Origin: DATKBT01 sp035546295
Lineage (GTDB): Bacteria > Acidobacteriota > Thermoanaerobaculia > Multivoradales > Multivoraceae
Direction: 5' to 3'
Assembly (NCBI GenBank): GCA_035546295.1
Contig: DATKBT010000052.1
Coordinates: forward strand, 36,981 to 100,980
DNA length: 64,000 nt
In this document: positions 7,789 through 16,770 of the stretch, one piece after another
Numbering within the stretch: position 1 is the first letter of the stretch
How the letters are laid out: each line of letters starts with the position of its first letter
Made by a program: the position numbers and the translations under genes
The notes under the pieces: generated by a model
What the model saw: only the letters and a program-made list of their open reading frames with translations
What the model was told of the DNA's origin: nothing
The model's database searches: none

Positions 7789-8736
7789 TCAGCTCGGGCT
7801 GCAGAGCGATTCGGTGGTGACCTCGGAGGGAGGCAGGGAATGCGGTCCGAACCCGAAGGGAGCGACCAGCTCGAGGTGACGCTTCGAGCCGGTGAGCTCT
7901 TCGAGCTCCTGGTCGAAGGCGTCGGCGAAAGACTGGTCGCTCTTGCGGAACCCGAAGGCGCCGTAGCCACGGGTCGGGCTGCCGTCGATCACGGGGTCGA
8001 CGAAGGGCTCCGCGCGCTCGAGCCCGGAGCCTCGTGACTTGGCGAGCAGGTCGTCGACGGTGAGGCTGGTTCCGGCGAAGGCGTCGACGCGGCCGGCGGC
8101 CACGCCCGAGACCGCGCTCGGGGCGTCGGGGAAGACGACCACCCGCGCGTCGGGGATTCCCGTGGCGCGAGCGTAGCTGCGCTCGATGGTGCCCGCCACG
8201 ACCCCCAGCGTCGCGTCCTCGTGCTCGGCGACGTCGGAGTAGCTGTGCAGCTCCTTGGGATTGCCTTCACGCACCACGAACGCTTCGCCGATTGCGTAGG
8301 TCGGCGAGGAGAAGCGGATCTGGCGGCAGCGCTCCGGCGTGATGTACATGCCCGCCGCGATGAGGTCGAAGCGACCCGCCTGCAGCCCCGGGATCAGCGA
8401 GCCGAACTCGGTGAGGACCGGCTCGATCGCGGTCGCCCCCAGCTCGCTCAGGACCTCCCGCGCGATGACGGGCGCCTCGCCGGTCACCTCGCCGGTCTCC
8501 TGGTCGAGGTAGGCGTAGGGCGCCTCATTGGCGTAGCCGATCCGTACGCGGCCGGTGGCGCGCACCGTCTGCAGCGTGCCGGCGCCGGGGCCCGGCCTGC
8601 GCGCTTCACCGAGCGACTCGCGCAGCGCATTCTGGTCGGCGGTCCGATCGGGTGCCCAGAACAGCAGCCACCAACCCCCGATGACGAGGGCCAGCGCGAT
8701 CAGGGCGAGCCGTGGCCCGCGGAAGCGATCCGCCAC
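7789..8736 (-). CDS. ehuB: Ectoine/hydroxyectoine substrate-binding protein, EhuB-like
   Basis: This 315-residue extracytoplasmic binding protein has a single N-terminal hydrophobic anchor (about residues 8-27) instead of a clear cleavable signal. The SBP_bac_3 fold follows: VRIGYANEAPYAYLDQETGEVTGEAPVIAREVL, then GRFDLIAAGMYITPERCRQIRFSSPTY. The phrase GMYITPERC and the position directly behind ectD favour EhuB over general amino-acid binding proteins. It starts only 9 bases after the ectD stop, so it is very probably in the same transcript as the ectoine biosynthesis genes. It would capture external ectoine or retrieve leaked ectoine. Confidence 0.85.
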   Translation of the reverse strand: MADRFRGPRLALIALALVIGGWWLLFWAPDRTADQNALRESLGEARRPGPGAGTLQTVRATGRVRIGYANEAPYAYLDQETGEVTGEAPVIAREVLSELGATAIEPVLTEFGSLIPGLQAGRFDLIAAGMYITPERCRQIRFSSPTYAIGEAFVVREGNPKELHSYSDVAEHEDATLGVVAGTIERSYARATGIPDARVVVFPDAPSAVSGVAAGRVDAFAGTSLTVDDLLAKSRGSGLERAEPFVDPVIDGSPTRGYGAFGFRKSDQSFADAFDQELEELTGSKRHLELVAPFGFGPHSLPPSEVTTESLCSPS

Positions 8737-8745
8737 GACGTCGCC

Positions 8746-9660
8746 TCAGGCGATCGGCCGGACCGGAGGACGGGTCGCGATGTGCTCGGGCCGGGGCTCG
8801 AGCCCACAGAAGGGATCGACCAGGGCGTTGTCGGTGTGGTTGAAAACCACGAAGCAGTTGCTGCGCGGGAACGGCGTGATGTTCGAGTTGGAGCCGTGCA
8901 TGGTGTTGCACTCGAAGAAGGTGACCGACCCGGCGGGCCCGAGCGCCGCCTCGACACCGCCGCGCTCGGCGAGCCGGGTCAGGCTGTCGTCGTCGGGTAC
9001 GCCGTACTCCTGGCGCTTGAGCGACTTCTCGTAGTGCTTCTCGGGGGTCGCTCCGACGCACGAGACGAAGCTCTGGTGGGAGCCCGGGATCAGCAGCAGC
9101 GGGCCGTTGTTCGGAGTGTTGTCGGTGAGGCTGACCGAGCAGCTCACCGCCCGCATCCGCGGCATGCCGTCCTCGACGTGCCAGGTCTCGAAGTCGGAGT
9201 GCCAGTAGAACTCCTTGCCCCGGAACCCGCGCTTGTAGTTGACGCGGCTCTGGTGGATGTAGACCTCTCCACCGAGGAGCTGGCGCGCGACCTCGACGAC
9301 GCGCGGCTCGGTGCACAGCCGGGCGAGCGGGTGGTCGAGCCGGTGGACGGCGAAGATCGAGCGGGTCTCGCGCGAGTCGGGCTCGGTGATCGTCTCGGGC
9401 CGATCGGCCATCCCGGGTGTGCTCCTCAGATCCTCGAGCTCGCGCGACAGCCGCTCGACCTCGTCGCTCGAGAACATTCGCTCGAAGACGAGATAGCCGA
9501 ACTGCTCGTAGCGACGCAGGTGGTCGGCGCGCAGTGGGCCGTCCTGCTCGCTGCCGTAGACCACGGGGTCGAGGCGGTCCTGGAGGCTCGGGGTGTCGCA
9601 GACTCGGGAGGGGTAGAGGTCCTGACGTTGAGTCTTGCTTTCGGTGGCTACGCTCACCAT
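8746..9660 (-). CDS. ectD: Ectoine hydroxylase
   Basis: This 304-residue non-haem Fe(II)/2-oxoglutarate dioxygenase converts ectoine to 5-hydroxyectoine. The iron ligands are visible as His154 and Asp156 in FYWHSDFETWH and His255 in NTMHGSN, with the 2-oxoglutarate-binding Arg266 in FPRSN. The ectoine-hydroxylase signature around residues 150-165 is intact. The ATG at 9660 has an AAAGGAGACA leader, so the start is strong; the frame is open far upstream but only as a shadow. It sits 83 bases after ectC and 9 bases before the binding-protein gene. Its presence predicts that the cell makes hydroxyectoine. Confidence 0.96.
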   Translation of the reverse strand: MVSVATESKTQRQDLYPSRVCDTPSLQDRLDPVVYGSEQDGPLRADHLRRYEQFGYLVFERMFSSDEVERLSRELEDLRSTPGMADRPETITEPDSRETRSIFAVHRLDHPLARLCTEPRVVEVARQLLGGEVYIHQSRVNYKRGFRGKEFYWHSDFETWHVEDGMPRMRAVSCSVSLTDNTPNNGPLLLIPGSHQSFVSCVGATPEKHYEKSLKRQEYGVPDDDSLTRLAERGGVEAALGPAGSVTFFECNTMHGSNSNITPFPRSNCFVVFNHTDNALVDPFCGLEPRPEHIATRPPVRPIA

Positions 9661-9743
9661 TGTCTCCTTTCGGGGGTTCTTTCGGCGCGCCGGCTCGGAC
9701 GCGTTGCCCTGTCGATGGTTCTCGTCGTTTCTCGTCGATCGGG

Positions 9744-10169
9744 TCAGCGGCCGACCGGCTCGCCGGCGGGCTCGCTCACCGGTTCCAGCTCGGCATGGAG
9801 AGGATAGACGCCCGAGGCGTCGTGCACCTCGTCGCCGTGCAGCGGCGGGTTGAACACGCACACCATCCGCATCTCGCTCGACGCGCGCAAGGTGTGACGA
9901 TCGTGCTGGTCGAGCGCGTAGACGGTGCCCGGGCGGATCGGATGGACCTCGCCGTCCTCGGTCTCGATCTCGCCCTCGCCCGCGATGCAGTAGACGGCCT
10001 CCAGATGGTGGCGGTACCACATGCGGGTGACGGTGCCGCGCTTGATCACGGTGTCGTGGAGCGAGAACCCCATCCCCTCGTGCGCCAGCAGCAGCCGGCG
10101 GCTGGTCCAGTTGGCGGTGTCCACCTCGCGCTCGGACGAGATCAGCTCGTCGAGATGCCGGACGATCAT
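9744..10169 (-). CDS. ectC: L-ectoine synthase
   Basis: This 141-residue cupin protein catalyses the last step, ring closure of N-gamma-acetyl-diaminobutyrate to ectoine. The cupin core is seen in MWYRHHLEAVYCIAGEGEIE and the later LDQHDRHTLRA segment, which hold the metal ligands (E of LEAVYCI, Y, H). The length is typical. It lies 48 bases after ectB on the same strand, in the canonical ectA-ectB-ectC order. Confidence 0.96.
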   Translation of the reverse strand: MIVRHLDELISSEREVDTANWTSRRLLLAHEGMGFSLHDTVIKRGTVTRMWYRHHLEAVYCIAGEGEIETEDGEVHPIRPGTVYALDQHDRHTLRASSEMRMVCVFNPPLHGDEVHDASGVYPLHAELEPVSEPAGEPVGR

Positions 10170-10217
10170 CGGATGCTCCTCTCGGGTCGAACGACCATTG
10201 TTCAGATGGATGCGAGC

Positions 10218-11495
10218 TCAGACGGATGCGAGCTCGGCCGGTGCGCGCTCGGTGCAAGCGACCTGGACCGCCTCGGCGATCAGCTCGAGCCCACGCTCGA
10301 GCTCGGGCTCGGGAATGGTCAGCGGCGGCAGCAGCTTGAGCACCTCGTCGGATGGGCCCGCGGTCTCGATGATCAGGCCGCGCTCGAAGGCGGCGCGGGA
10401 GGCCTCGGCGGCCAGCTCGGGCGGATCGAAGACGAGGCCCTGGATCAGACCGCGGCCGCGGACCTCGGAGACGAGGCCCTCGGAGCCGGCCGCGATCTCC
10501 TCGAGGCGCGAGCGGACCCGGCGCGACTTCGCGGCGACGGCGTCTTCGAGCTCGGAGTCGCTCCAGTAGCGCTCGAGCGCGGCGGTGGCGGTGACGAAGG
10601 CGAGGTTGTGCCCGCGGAAGGTGCCGTTGTGCTCGCCCGGCGCCCACTGGTCGAGCTCGGGGCGGATCAGGACCAGGCTGAAGGGCAGTCCGTAACCGCT
10701 CAGCGACTTCGACAGACACACCAGGTCCGGGGTCACGCCGCACGGCTCGAAGCTGAAGAACGGGCCGGTACGCCCGCAGCCGACCTGGATGTCGTCGACG
10801 ATCAGGAGCACGTCGTGGCGCGCCGCGATGTCGGCGACGTTGCGCAGCCAGTCGTCGCCGGCGACGTTGACGCCGCCCTCGGCCTGGACCGTCTCGAGGA
10901 TGATCGCGGCCGGTTTGTCGAGCCCGCTGCTGGTGTCCGCCAGCATCGTCTCCAGCAGGTCGAGCGAATGAGTCTCCTGGCCGTAGCCGTCGAACGGGAC
11001 CGGCGTGGTCTGGGAGAGTGCAACGCCGGCGGCCGCCCGCTTCGCACGGTTGCCGGTGACCGCCAGCGAGCCGAGGGTCATCCCGTGGAATGCGTTGGTA
11101 AAGAACACCACGCGCTCGCGCCCGGTGACCTTGCGGGCCAGCTTGAGCGCCGCCTCGACCGCGTTGGTGCCGGTCGGGCCCGGGAACTGGACACGGTACT
11201 CGAACCCCCGCGGCGCCAGGATCAGCTCGTGCAGGGTCTCGAGCAGCTCCTCCTTGGCCCGGGTGGCGAGGTCGAGCGAGTGCGAGACGCCGCCGCGTCC
11301 CAGGTAGGCGACCAGTCGCTCGCGCAGCTCGGACGGGTTGTGCCCGTAGTTGAGGGCTCCGGCGCCGGCGAAGAAGTCGAGGTAGCGTCGTCCGTCGACG
11401 TCGTGGAGGTGGCAGCCCTCGGCGCGGTCGAAGACCACCGGGAAGCTGCGACAGTAGCCGCGGACGCTGGATTCGTGACGGTCGATGACTTTCAA
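10218..11495 (-). CDS. ectB: L-2,4-diaminobutyrate transaminase
   Basis: This 425-residue class III PLP aminotransferase makes L-2,4-diaminobutyrate from aspartate semialdehyde. The PLP lysine is Lys263 in LVCLSKSLSGYG, with LIVDDIQVGCGRTG holding the cofactor Asp, and FPGPTGTNAVEAALKLAR matching EctB specifically. It overlaps ectA by 4 bases (ATGA), indicating translational coupling. It supplies the substrate of EctA. Confidence 0.96.
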   Translation of the reverse strand: MKVIDRHESSVRGYCRSFPVVFDRAEGCHLHDVDGRRYLDFFAGAGALNYGHNPSELRERLVAYLGRGGVSHSLDLATRAKEELLETLHELILAPRGFEYRVQFPGPTGTNAVEAALKLARKVTGRERVVFFTNAFHGMTLGSLAVTGNRAKRAAAGVALSQTTPVPFDGYGQETHSLDLLETMLADTSSGLDKPAAIILETVQAEGGVNVAGDDWLRNVADIAARHDVLLIVDDIQVGCGRTGPFFSFEPCGVTPDLVCLSKSLSGYGLPFSLVLIRPELDQWAPGEHNGTFRGHNLAFVTATAALERYWSDSELEDAVAAKSRRVRSRLEEIAAGSEGLVSEVRGRGLIQGLVFDPPELAAEASRAAFERGLIIETAGPSDEVLKLLPPLTIPEPELERGLELIAEAVQVACTERAPAELASV

Positions 11496-12070
11496 GACGG
11501 GTCTCCAGTTCTGGCTTCGGGGTTGGGTTCGCGGGAGATCGTCGGAGAGGAGCGGGCGTTCGCTTGCGCGCGGTTCTCGGCCGCGCGGTCGACGTCCTCG
11601 GCGGCCAGCGGTCCGATGCGGATGTGGTGCTCCTCGGCGTGAGAGTCGGGAAACAGCTCAGCCGGGAAGTGGGGGCGGCGCTCGAAGCCCGCATCGAGGC
11701 AGCGCGCGACGCTGCGGAACAGAGCGAGAGAGGCGGTGTTGTCGGGCGTGACCGTCGCCTCGAGCCAGCGCGGCACCGGCCTGGCGGTGGCCAGCGCGCC
11801 GACCAGGAGCTGGCGCGCAAGCCCCCGTCCGCGGGCCTCTTCGGCGACCGCGATCTGCCACACGAAGAGCGAGGAGGGGGTCTCGGGCGGCGAATAGCCG
11901 AGGACCGCTCCTTCGACCTTGTCGCCGTCCTCCGCCAGCAGGCAGGTGTCCCGGAAGTGCGAGCACAGGAGCAGGTAGGCATACGGCGAGTTGACGTCGA
12001 GCTGGTCGGAGTCGCGCACCAGACGCCACACCCTCGCGGCGTCCTCGGGTCGGGGGCGTCGCAGACGCAT
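11492..12070 (-). CDS. ectA: L-2,4-diaminobutyrate N-acetyltransferase
   Basis: This 192-residue GNAT enzyme acetylates diaminobutyrate. It shows the EctA opening (RRPRPEDAARVWRLVRDSDQLDVNSPYAYLLLC), the acetyl-CoA loop EEARGRGLARQL and the family motif EATVTPDNTASLALFRSVA. The tail after about residue 160 is an extra, low-complexity polar stretch. The ATG shares its A with the stop codon of the aspartate kinase gene (TGATG), so the two are coupled. Confidence 0.94.
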   Translation of the reverse strand: MRLRRPRPEDAARVWRLVRDSDQLDVNSPYAYLLLCSHFRDTCLLAEDGDKVEGAVLGYSPPETPSSLFVWQIAVAEEARGRGLARQLLVGALATARPVPRWLEATVTPDNTASLALFRSVARCLDAGFERRPHFPAELFPDSHAEEHHIRIGPLAAEDVDRAAENRAQANARSSPTISREPNPEARTGDPS

Positions 12071-13377
12071 CAGCCGGAAGCCGGAACGGTGCCGCCGTCA
12101 GCGATCTGGGGAACCATTGCGTCGTGGATCGAGCGGATCGCCGGCAGCACCGTCGTCCGCTCGATCAGCAGCGTGTACGCATGGTCAACGGCGTGCTCGG
12201 CGTCGACCGTGATGCGGTGGCGATCGGTGACCTGGCGGGTGCGATTGCGACGGCTCTCGCAGTCCCCGATGCCGAGACCGATGACCGAGACCGAGCCCAG
12301 GCCGTCGTCGACCTCGACCTCGCGGTCGAAGGCCCGCTCGAGATCGCAGGCCAGGTCTTGGCGCGCCGGCAGCTCGTCGGCGGGGAAGAAGAGGGTTCGG
12401 CAGCTGCCCGCTCGCAGCGCCGAGAAGGGGATCGACGAGACGCCGACCGCGGACTCCAGCTCGCGCGCCAGCCCATCGTCGGCGGCGGAGTCGCGCAAGC
12501 GCAGTCGCACGAGCTGCCGGTGTCCGGCGACGCCGGTCACTGCGCCCGCGCCGTTGCCGTCGCCATTCTCGATCGGCGGTCCGATGATCGTACCGGCGCC
12601 GGCTCCGAAGGCGGGACGTGCGTGGAGCTCGACCCGATGCGCGGCCGCATGCTCGACGGCGCGCCGGTCGAGCACCGAGGCACCGGAGTAGGAGAACGCG
12701 ACCATCTCGTCGTAGGTCACTCGCTCGAGGAGCTGCGCGCCGTCGACGATGCGCGGATCGGCCGAGAACACCCCCTCGACGTCGGAGTAGATCTCGCAGC
12801 GGAGCGCGCCGAGCACCGCGGCGAGCGCCACGGCGCTGGTGTCGGAGCCGCCCCGCCCGAGCGTCGTGACGTCGCCATCGGGGGCCTCTCCCTGGTAGCC
12901 GGCGACCACCACGATCCGGCCGGAGGCCAGCTCGCGCAGCACCCGCGCCGGCTGCACACCCTCGATGCGCGCGCCGAAGTGGTTCTTGTCGGTGCGGATT
13001 CCGCTCTGGGGGCCGCTGAGGGAGACCGCGGCGCAAGCCAGCTCCTCGATCGCCATCGAGAGCAGGGCCATCGAGATCCGCTCGCCGGAAGAGACCAGCA
13101 CGTCGAGCTCGCGCCGTGGAGGCGTCGTGTGCAGGGACCGCGCCATGCTCAGCAGCTCGTCGGTGGTGCTGCCCATCGCCGAGACCACGACGACGACGTC
13201 GAAGCCCTGGCTGCGAGTGGACACCACGCGCTCGGCGACCCGGCGCAGCTTGGCGATGTCGGCCAGCGAGGTGCCGCCGAACTTCTGCACCACGATCGGC
13301 GTGCTCGGCACGATCGGCGTGATCGGATGGGTCTGCGCGTTCGGCCGGACCCCCGGACATCCAGACGGAATGGTCAT
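12070..13377 (-). CDS. ask: Ectoine-cluster aspartate kinase (Ask_Ect type)
   Basis: This 435-residue aspartokinase feeds aspartate into ectoine synthesis. The kinase core is seen in VVQKFGGTSLADIAKLRRVA, the SSGERIS motif and GRGGSDTSAVALAAVLGA, with paired ACT-type regulatory segments toward the C-terminus. Ask_Ect enzymes in ect operons are specialised forms that typically escape normal lysine/threonine feedback; that is family knowledge, not shown here. The ATG at 13377 is chosen because the upstream frame encodes nothing recognisable; a GTG closer to the VVQKFGG motif is possible. It is the first gene of the operon, whereas ask is more often found last in ect clusters. Confidence 0.9.
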   Translation of the reverse strand: MTIPSGCPGVRPNAQTHPITPIVPSTPIVVQKFGGTSLADIAKLRRVAERVVSTRSQGFDVVVVVSAMGSTTDELLSMARSLHTTPPRRELDVLVSSGERISMALLSMAIEELACAAVSLSGPQSGIRTDKNHFGARIEGVQPARVLRELASGRIVVVAGYQGEAPDGDVTTLGRGGSDTSAVALAAVLGALRCEIYSDVEGVFSADPRIVDGAQLLERVTYDEMVAFSYSGASVLDRRAVEHAAAHRVELHARPAFGAGAGTIIGPPIENGDGNGAGAVTGVAGHRQLVRLRLRDSAADDGLARELESAVGVSSIPFSALRAGSCRTLFFPADELPARQDLACDLERAFDREVEVDDGLGSVSVIGLGIGDCESRRNRTRQVTDRHRITVDAEHAVDHAYTLLIERTTVLPAIRSIHDAMVPQIADGGTVPASG

Positions 13378-13449
13378 GTCGAGCGGCGCAGAGATAAGAG
13401 CAGAATTCAGTGGAATCGAAGAGGGCAAAGGCGTCGAGCGCCGATACTT

Positions 13450-13478
13450 GTTATAGCAAAAGATGCTGAGGCATGCAA
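13450..13478 (-). promoter_or_regulatory. Probable sigma70 promoter of the ectoine operon
   Basis: On the minus strand TTGCAT (13478-13473) is followed after exactly 17 bases by TATAAC (13455-13450), a good -10 in an AT-rich island within very GC-rich DNA. The predicted start of transcription lies about 65 bases before the ask start codon. This is the only plausible promoter seen ahead of the nine-gene ask-ect-ehu run. It was identified by eye. Confidence 0.55.
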
Positions 13479-13656
13479 CGTCTCGAACCCGAGCTCTCCC
13501 TGCCCTCCCGTTCGACCGGCAGGCGGGGGCCATCGAGCGAGGCCATCGAGCGGGGCCATCGAGAGGCGCGTCGGCTGCAGGTAGGCTCTTCGTGCTCGAG
13601 CGCGTGCTCGACGCCGACCGAGAGCCCGAAAGCGACCCCTGGAGGACGATTCCGAC

Positions 13657-15689
13657 ATGAGCGCACTCGCTCGCACCGCAGGCGTCGTCGCAGCTCGTTG
13701 CGCCGTGCTGCTCGTCGCGCTCTTTCCTGGAGCCGGACTCGTGGCCGGCCAGGCCGCTCCGGTCGATTCGATCGGGTCCGGCGACCCATCGGTCGACCCA
13801 GCCGGACCGGGGGTCGAGCCCTCCGATCCAGGGGCGGTGCCGGCCGATTCGATGGCGCAGGTGCTCGAGACCCTCCCCATGCGCTCCCTCGGTCCCTACC
13901 GGGCCGGCTCGTGGATCACCGACGTCGCGGTGCTGACGACGGCGGCGACACCTGGCGGCTGGTGAGCCCCGAGGGCACCAGCGTCGGTTCGAAGGCCGCG
14001 TACTCGTTCAACGAGATCCGCGTCGACCCCGCTGACCCCGAGCGGGTGTACGTGACCTCGGAGACGCTGATCTCCTCGGTCGACGGCGGGCGGACCTGGC
14101 GGGACCTGCGGTGGCCCCCCGAGGCCCTGTTCTCGTCGATCTTCGGCGACGTCCGTACCTTCTGGATCGACCCGTTCGACGCCGAGCGGATGATCCTGGG
14201 CAGCGATGGCGGCGTATTCCTCTCGTACGACGGCGGCCGCACCGCGGATCATCTCTACAACCTGCCGCTGGGCGAGGTCTACGCGGTCGCGGTCGACACC
14301 ACGTTCCCGTACCACGTCTACGCCGGCCTCCAGGACCACGAGGCGTGGCGTGGCCCCATCAACGGCTGGTCCGGGGCGGTGACGCTCGAAGACTGGGCGA
14401 TCGTCGGGCTGTGGGACGGAATGTACGTCCAGGTCGATCCCTCGAACCGCTTCGTTTACTCGACCACGCAGTTCGGTCACCCGCGGCGCGCCGACCTGCG
14501 CACCGGCAGGCGCGTCGCGGTCGAGCCGACGCCGCCCGAGGGCGAGGAGTATCGCTACACTTGGACGACGCCGCTGCAGATCTCGCCCCACGATCCCGAG
14601 GTGCTGTACCTCGGCGCGCAGAAGCTCCTGCGGTCCCCGGACCGCGGCGACTCCTGGGAGGAGATCAGCCCGGACCTGACGACTGCCGACCCCGAGAAGA
14701 TCCCGGGTCAGACCGTCAACTACTGCACGATCACGACCCTCGCGGAGTCTGCGATCGAGCCCGGGCTGCTGTGGGTGGGCACCGACGACGGCAGGGTCCA
14801 CGTCAGCTTCGACGCCAGCCAGCGCTGGCTCGAGCGCACGCAGGAGTTGGCTGCGGCGGGAGCGCCGGCAGACCGGTGGGTGAGCCGCGTCGCGCCCTCT
14901 CGCCACCACGAGGCCGTCGCCTACGTCTCGAAGTCGGGGTATCGCCGCGACGACCCGCGGCCGTTCCTGTTTCGAACCGCCGACGGCGGAGAGGCCTGGA
15001 GGTCGATCGCGGGCGGCCTGCCACGGGCGGCGATCAGCGTGATCCTGGAGGATCCGCACAGCCCGGACGTGCTCTACGTGGGCAACGACCTGGGGGTGTG
15101 GGTGAGCGTCGACGGCGGCGACGCGTGGACCAGGCTACCTGGCCTGCCGACCGTGCCGGTGCGCGACCTGACGCTGCAGGAGCGCGAGCGGGACCTGGTG
15201 ATCGGGACCTACGGGCGCGGTCTCTGGGTCGTCGACGTCTGGCCGCTGAGGGAGCTCGATCGGGGTCGGGCGCTCGAGCGGGTCCACCTGTTCGCGGTCG
15301 AGCCCAAGCCGGTGTCCTGGTCGGAGCGCGAGGAATGGGGCGACGATCGACTCTACGGAGACCGGCATCTCGGCACACCCAACGAACCGGCCGGCCTCGG
15401 CATCTACTACGCGCTGCCGGCCGAGGCCGCCGGCGCGAGCGAAGGGAACCCCAAGATCAGCATCCTGCGTGGCGGAGAGGTGCTGGCCGAGCTCGACGCT
15501 GGCGCCGGGCCCGGTCTGCAGCGCGTCCAGTGGTCGCCCGAGAGCGATGCCGAGGCGGATCCTGCGCGAGAGGGCGCGCGCGACGCGGTGGCGGCCGGCG
15601 AGGTCCTCGTCGTGCTCGAAGCCGGCGGGCGGACGGTCCGCCGCCGGGGCCGGCTGCTGCCGGCGCCCGAGCACCCCCTGCAGCCGTGA
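13657..15689 (+). pseudogene. Sortilin/VPS10-like BNR-repeat secreted protein, frameshifted and internally deleted
   Basis: The ATG at 13657 starts a signal peptide (hydrophobic core about residues 10-30) and the family opening LPMRSLGPYRAGSWITDVAV, then the frame ends at 13965. The rest of the protein continues in another frame from about 13935 with DDGGDTWRLVSPEG, several Asp-box repeats (SVDGGRTWRDL, SPDRGDSWEEI, TADGGEAWRSI, SVDGGDAWTRL) and a C-terminal Ig-like part ending at 15689. In full-length relatives a few hundred residues of beta-propeller separate the two joined segments, so the junction looks like an internal deletion plus a frame change. It is either a pseudogene or an assembly error. 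Intact homologues are secreted propeller proteins often annotated as glycosyl hydrolases. Confidence 0.75.
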
Positions 15690-15915
15690 GCCACGCGGCA
15701 AAGCGAGCGCCTGCTCTCGAGCAACCAGGTGGCGGCGGCGGACCTCCGCCCGCCGCTGCAGCGCGCGCGCACGCACGCCTCTTCTCGCGGGAAAGCCGCA
15801 ACGCTGGTCAGCAAGGGAAGAGCCTAGTAGGCTCTCGGGCAGTATTCCGTCGTGCGGTCGACTTCGTCCAACTGATTGCCGCTTCACAACTTCGACTGCC
15901 GAGGGGCTGCGAGCG

Positions 15916-16407
15916 ATGACCGAATCCGCATTCGATCTCACCGAGTCCGCTCGGACCGGCGTCGAGCTCTGCCGCCAGGGCCGCTGGGATCAGGGCTTTC
16001 GAACGCTCTGCCAGGTCGCCAACGCCGACCGTCAGCGTGCCAAGCTCCCGAGCGTCTTCTACTCCTACCTGGGCCTGGGCATGGCTCGCTACGAGAAACG
16101 TTACGACGACGGCGAGAAGCTCTGCCAGCGCGCGATCGAGATCGAGTTCTTCGAGCCCGAGAACTACCTCAACCTCGCCAAGGTCTACGGTCTGCGAGGC
16201 AAGCGTCCGCAGGCGGTCGAAGCATTGCGCAAGGGGCTGCAGATCGACGGCAGCCATCAGCAGCTCCGCGACATGTTGCTGGAGCTCGGCGTCCGCAAGA
16301 AGCCGGTCCTCTCGTTCCTGTCCCGCGACAATCCGCTCAACCGGCTGCTCGGCCGGATCCGGCACGACGTCTCGTCGCGCCCGAAGAGGAGCTCCAGCAG
16401 GTCGTGA
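15916..16407 (+). CDS. TPR-repeat protein
   Basis: This 163-residue cytosolic protein is built from tetratricopeptide-like helical pairs: ARTGVELCRQGRWDQGFRTLCQVA, FYSYLGLGMARYEKRYDDGEKLCQRAIEI, then ENYLNLAKVYGLRGKRPQAVEALRKGLQI. A basic C-terminal tail (KPVLSFLSRDNPLNRLLGRIRHDV) is common to a small family of such proteins. There is no signal peptide. The ATG at 15916 starts the homologous part. It probably acts as a protein-protein adaptor; the partner is unknown. Confidence 0.75.
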   Translation: MTESAFDLTESARTGVELCRQGRWDQGFRTLCQVANADRQRAKLPSVFYSYLGLGMARYEKRYDDGEKLCQRAIEIEFFEPENYLNLAKVYGLRGKRPQAVEALRKGLQIDGSHQQLRDMLLELGVRKKPVLSFLSRDNPLNRLLGRIRHDVSSRPKRSSSRS

Positions 16408-16410
16408 TCC

Positions 16411-16433
16411 CGGCGGCAGCTCGTTTGCCGCCG
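16411..16433. terminator. GC hairpin between convergent genes
   Basis: An 8-bp perfect stem, CGGCGGCA paired with TGCCGCCG, encloses a 7-base loop just after the TPR gene stop and between two convergent genes. No clear T-run follows on either strand, so termination is only a possibility. Confidence 0.35.
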
Positions 16434-16492
16434 CCTCGGGCTCCTCACTGAATTGAACGAAGGCGCACGAGGCGGTGCTCTCGAGGGCCTCA

Positions 16493-16750
16493 TCAGCCGC
16501 CCTCGAATGGGTCGGACGCCCCGTCGATCAGGCTCAGTTCGCCGAGCAGCTCCTCGACCTCGGCGGCCCGGCGCGCGTCGACCTGGAGCTTCGCGCTCGG
16601 CTGGCGGGTCGCGAACAGGGAGCTGAGCAGGCGCATCGGTCCCAGGCGCACCGCCTCCTCTCCGATCACCACGGAGCCGATGCCCTCGCCATCGAGCAGG
16701 GAGCGCACCACGGCGAGCTCGGCCAAGTCGGCGGTCTCCAGTACAGTCAC
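16493..16750 (-). CDS. DUF2007-type small protein
   Basis: The segment VTVLETADLAELAVVRSLLDGEGIGSVVIGEE, ending with VDARRAAEVEELLGEL, matches the DUF2007 ('putative signal transducing protein') fold, which is about 70-80 residues long. The frame is open further upstream, but that part overlaps the next gene and is a shadow. The GTG at 16750 gives 85 residues and lies 20 bases after the stop of the membrane-protein gene, suggesting one transcript. The start is uncertain and the function unknown. Confidence 0.6.
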   Translation of the reverse strand: MTVLETADLAELAVVRSLLDGEGIGSVVIGEEAVRLGPMRLLSSLFATRQPSAKLQVDARRAAEVEELLGELSLIDGASDPFEGG

Positions 16751-16770
16751 CGGGTCGTCGGGCCGTGCGT

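Noticed and set aside
8746..11982. 1078-codon minus-strand frame covering ectD to ectA
   Set aside because: Only the last 304 codons are a real protein (EctD); the rest runs through ectC and ectB in the wrong frame.
13291..13321. 18-base-spaced repeat CACGATCGGCGTG in the ask N-terminus
   Set aside because: It encodes the repeated TPIV residues before the kinase domain and needs no further explanation.
10218..13584. Long plus-strand frames over the ectoine genes
   Set aside because: They are antisense to well-recognised enzymes and have no start signals or homology.
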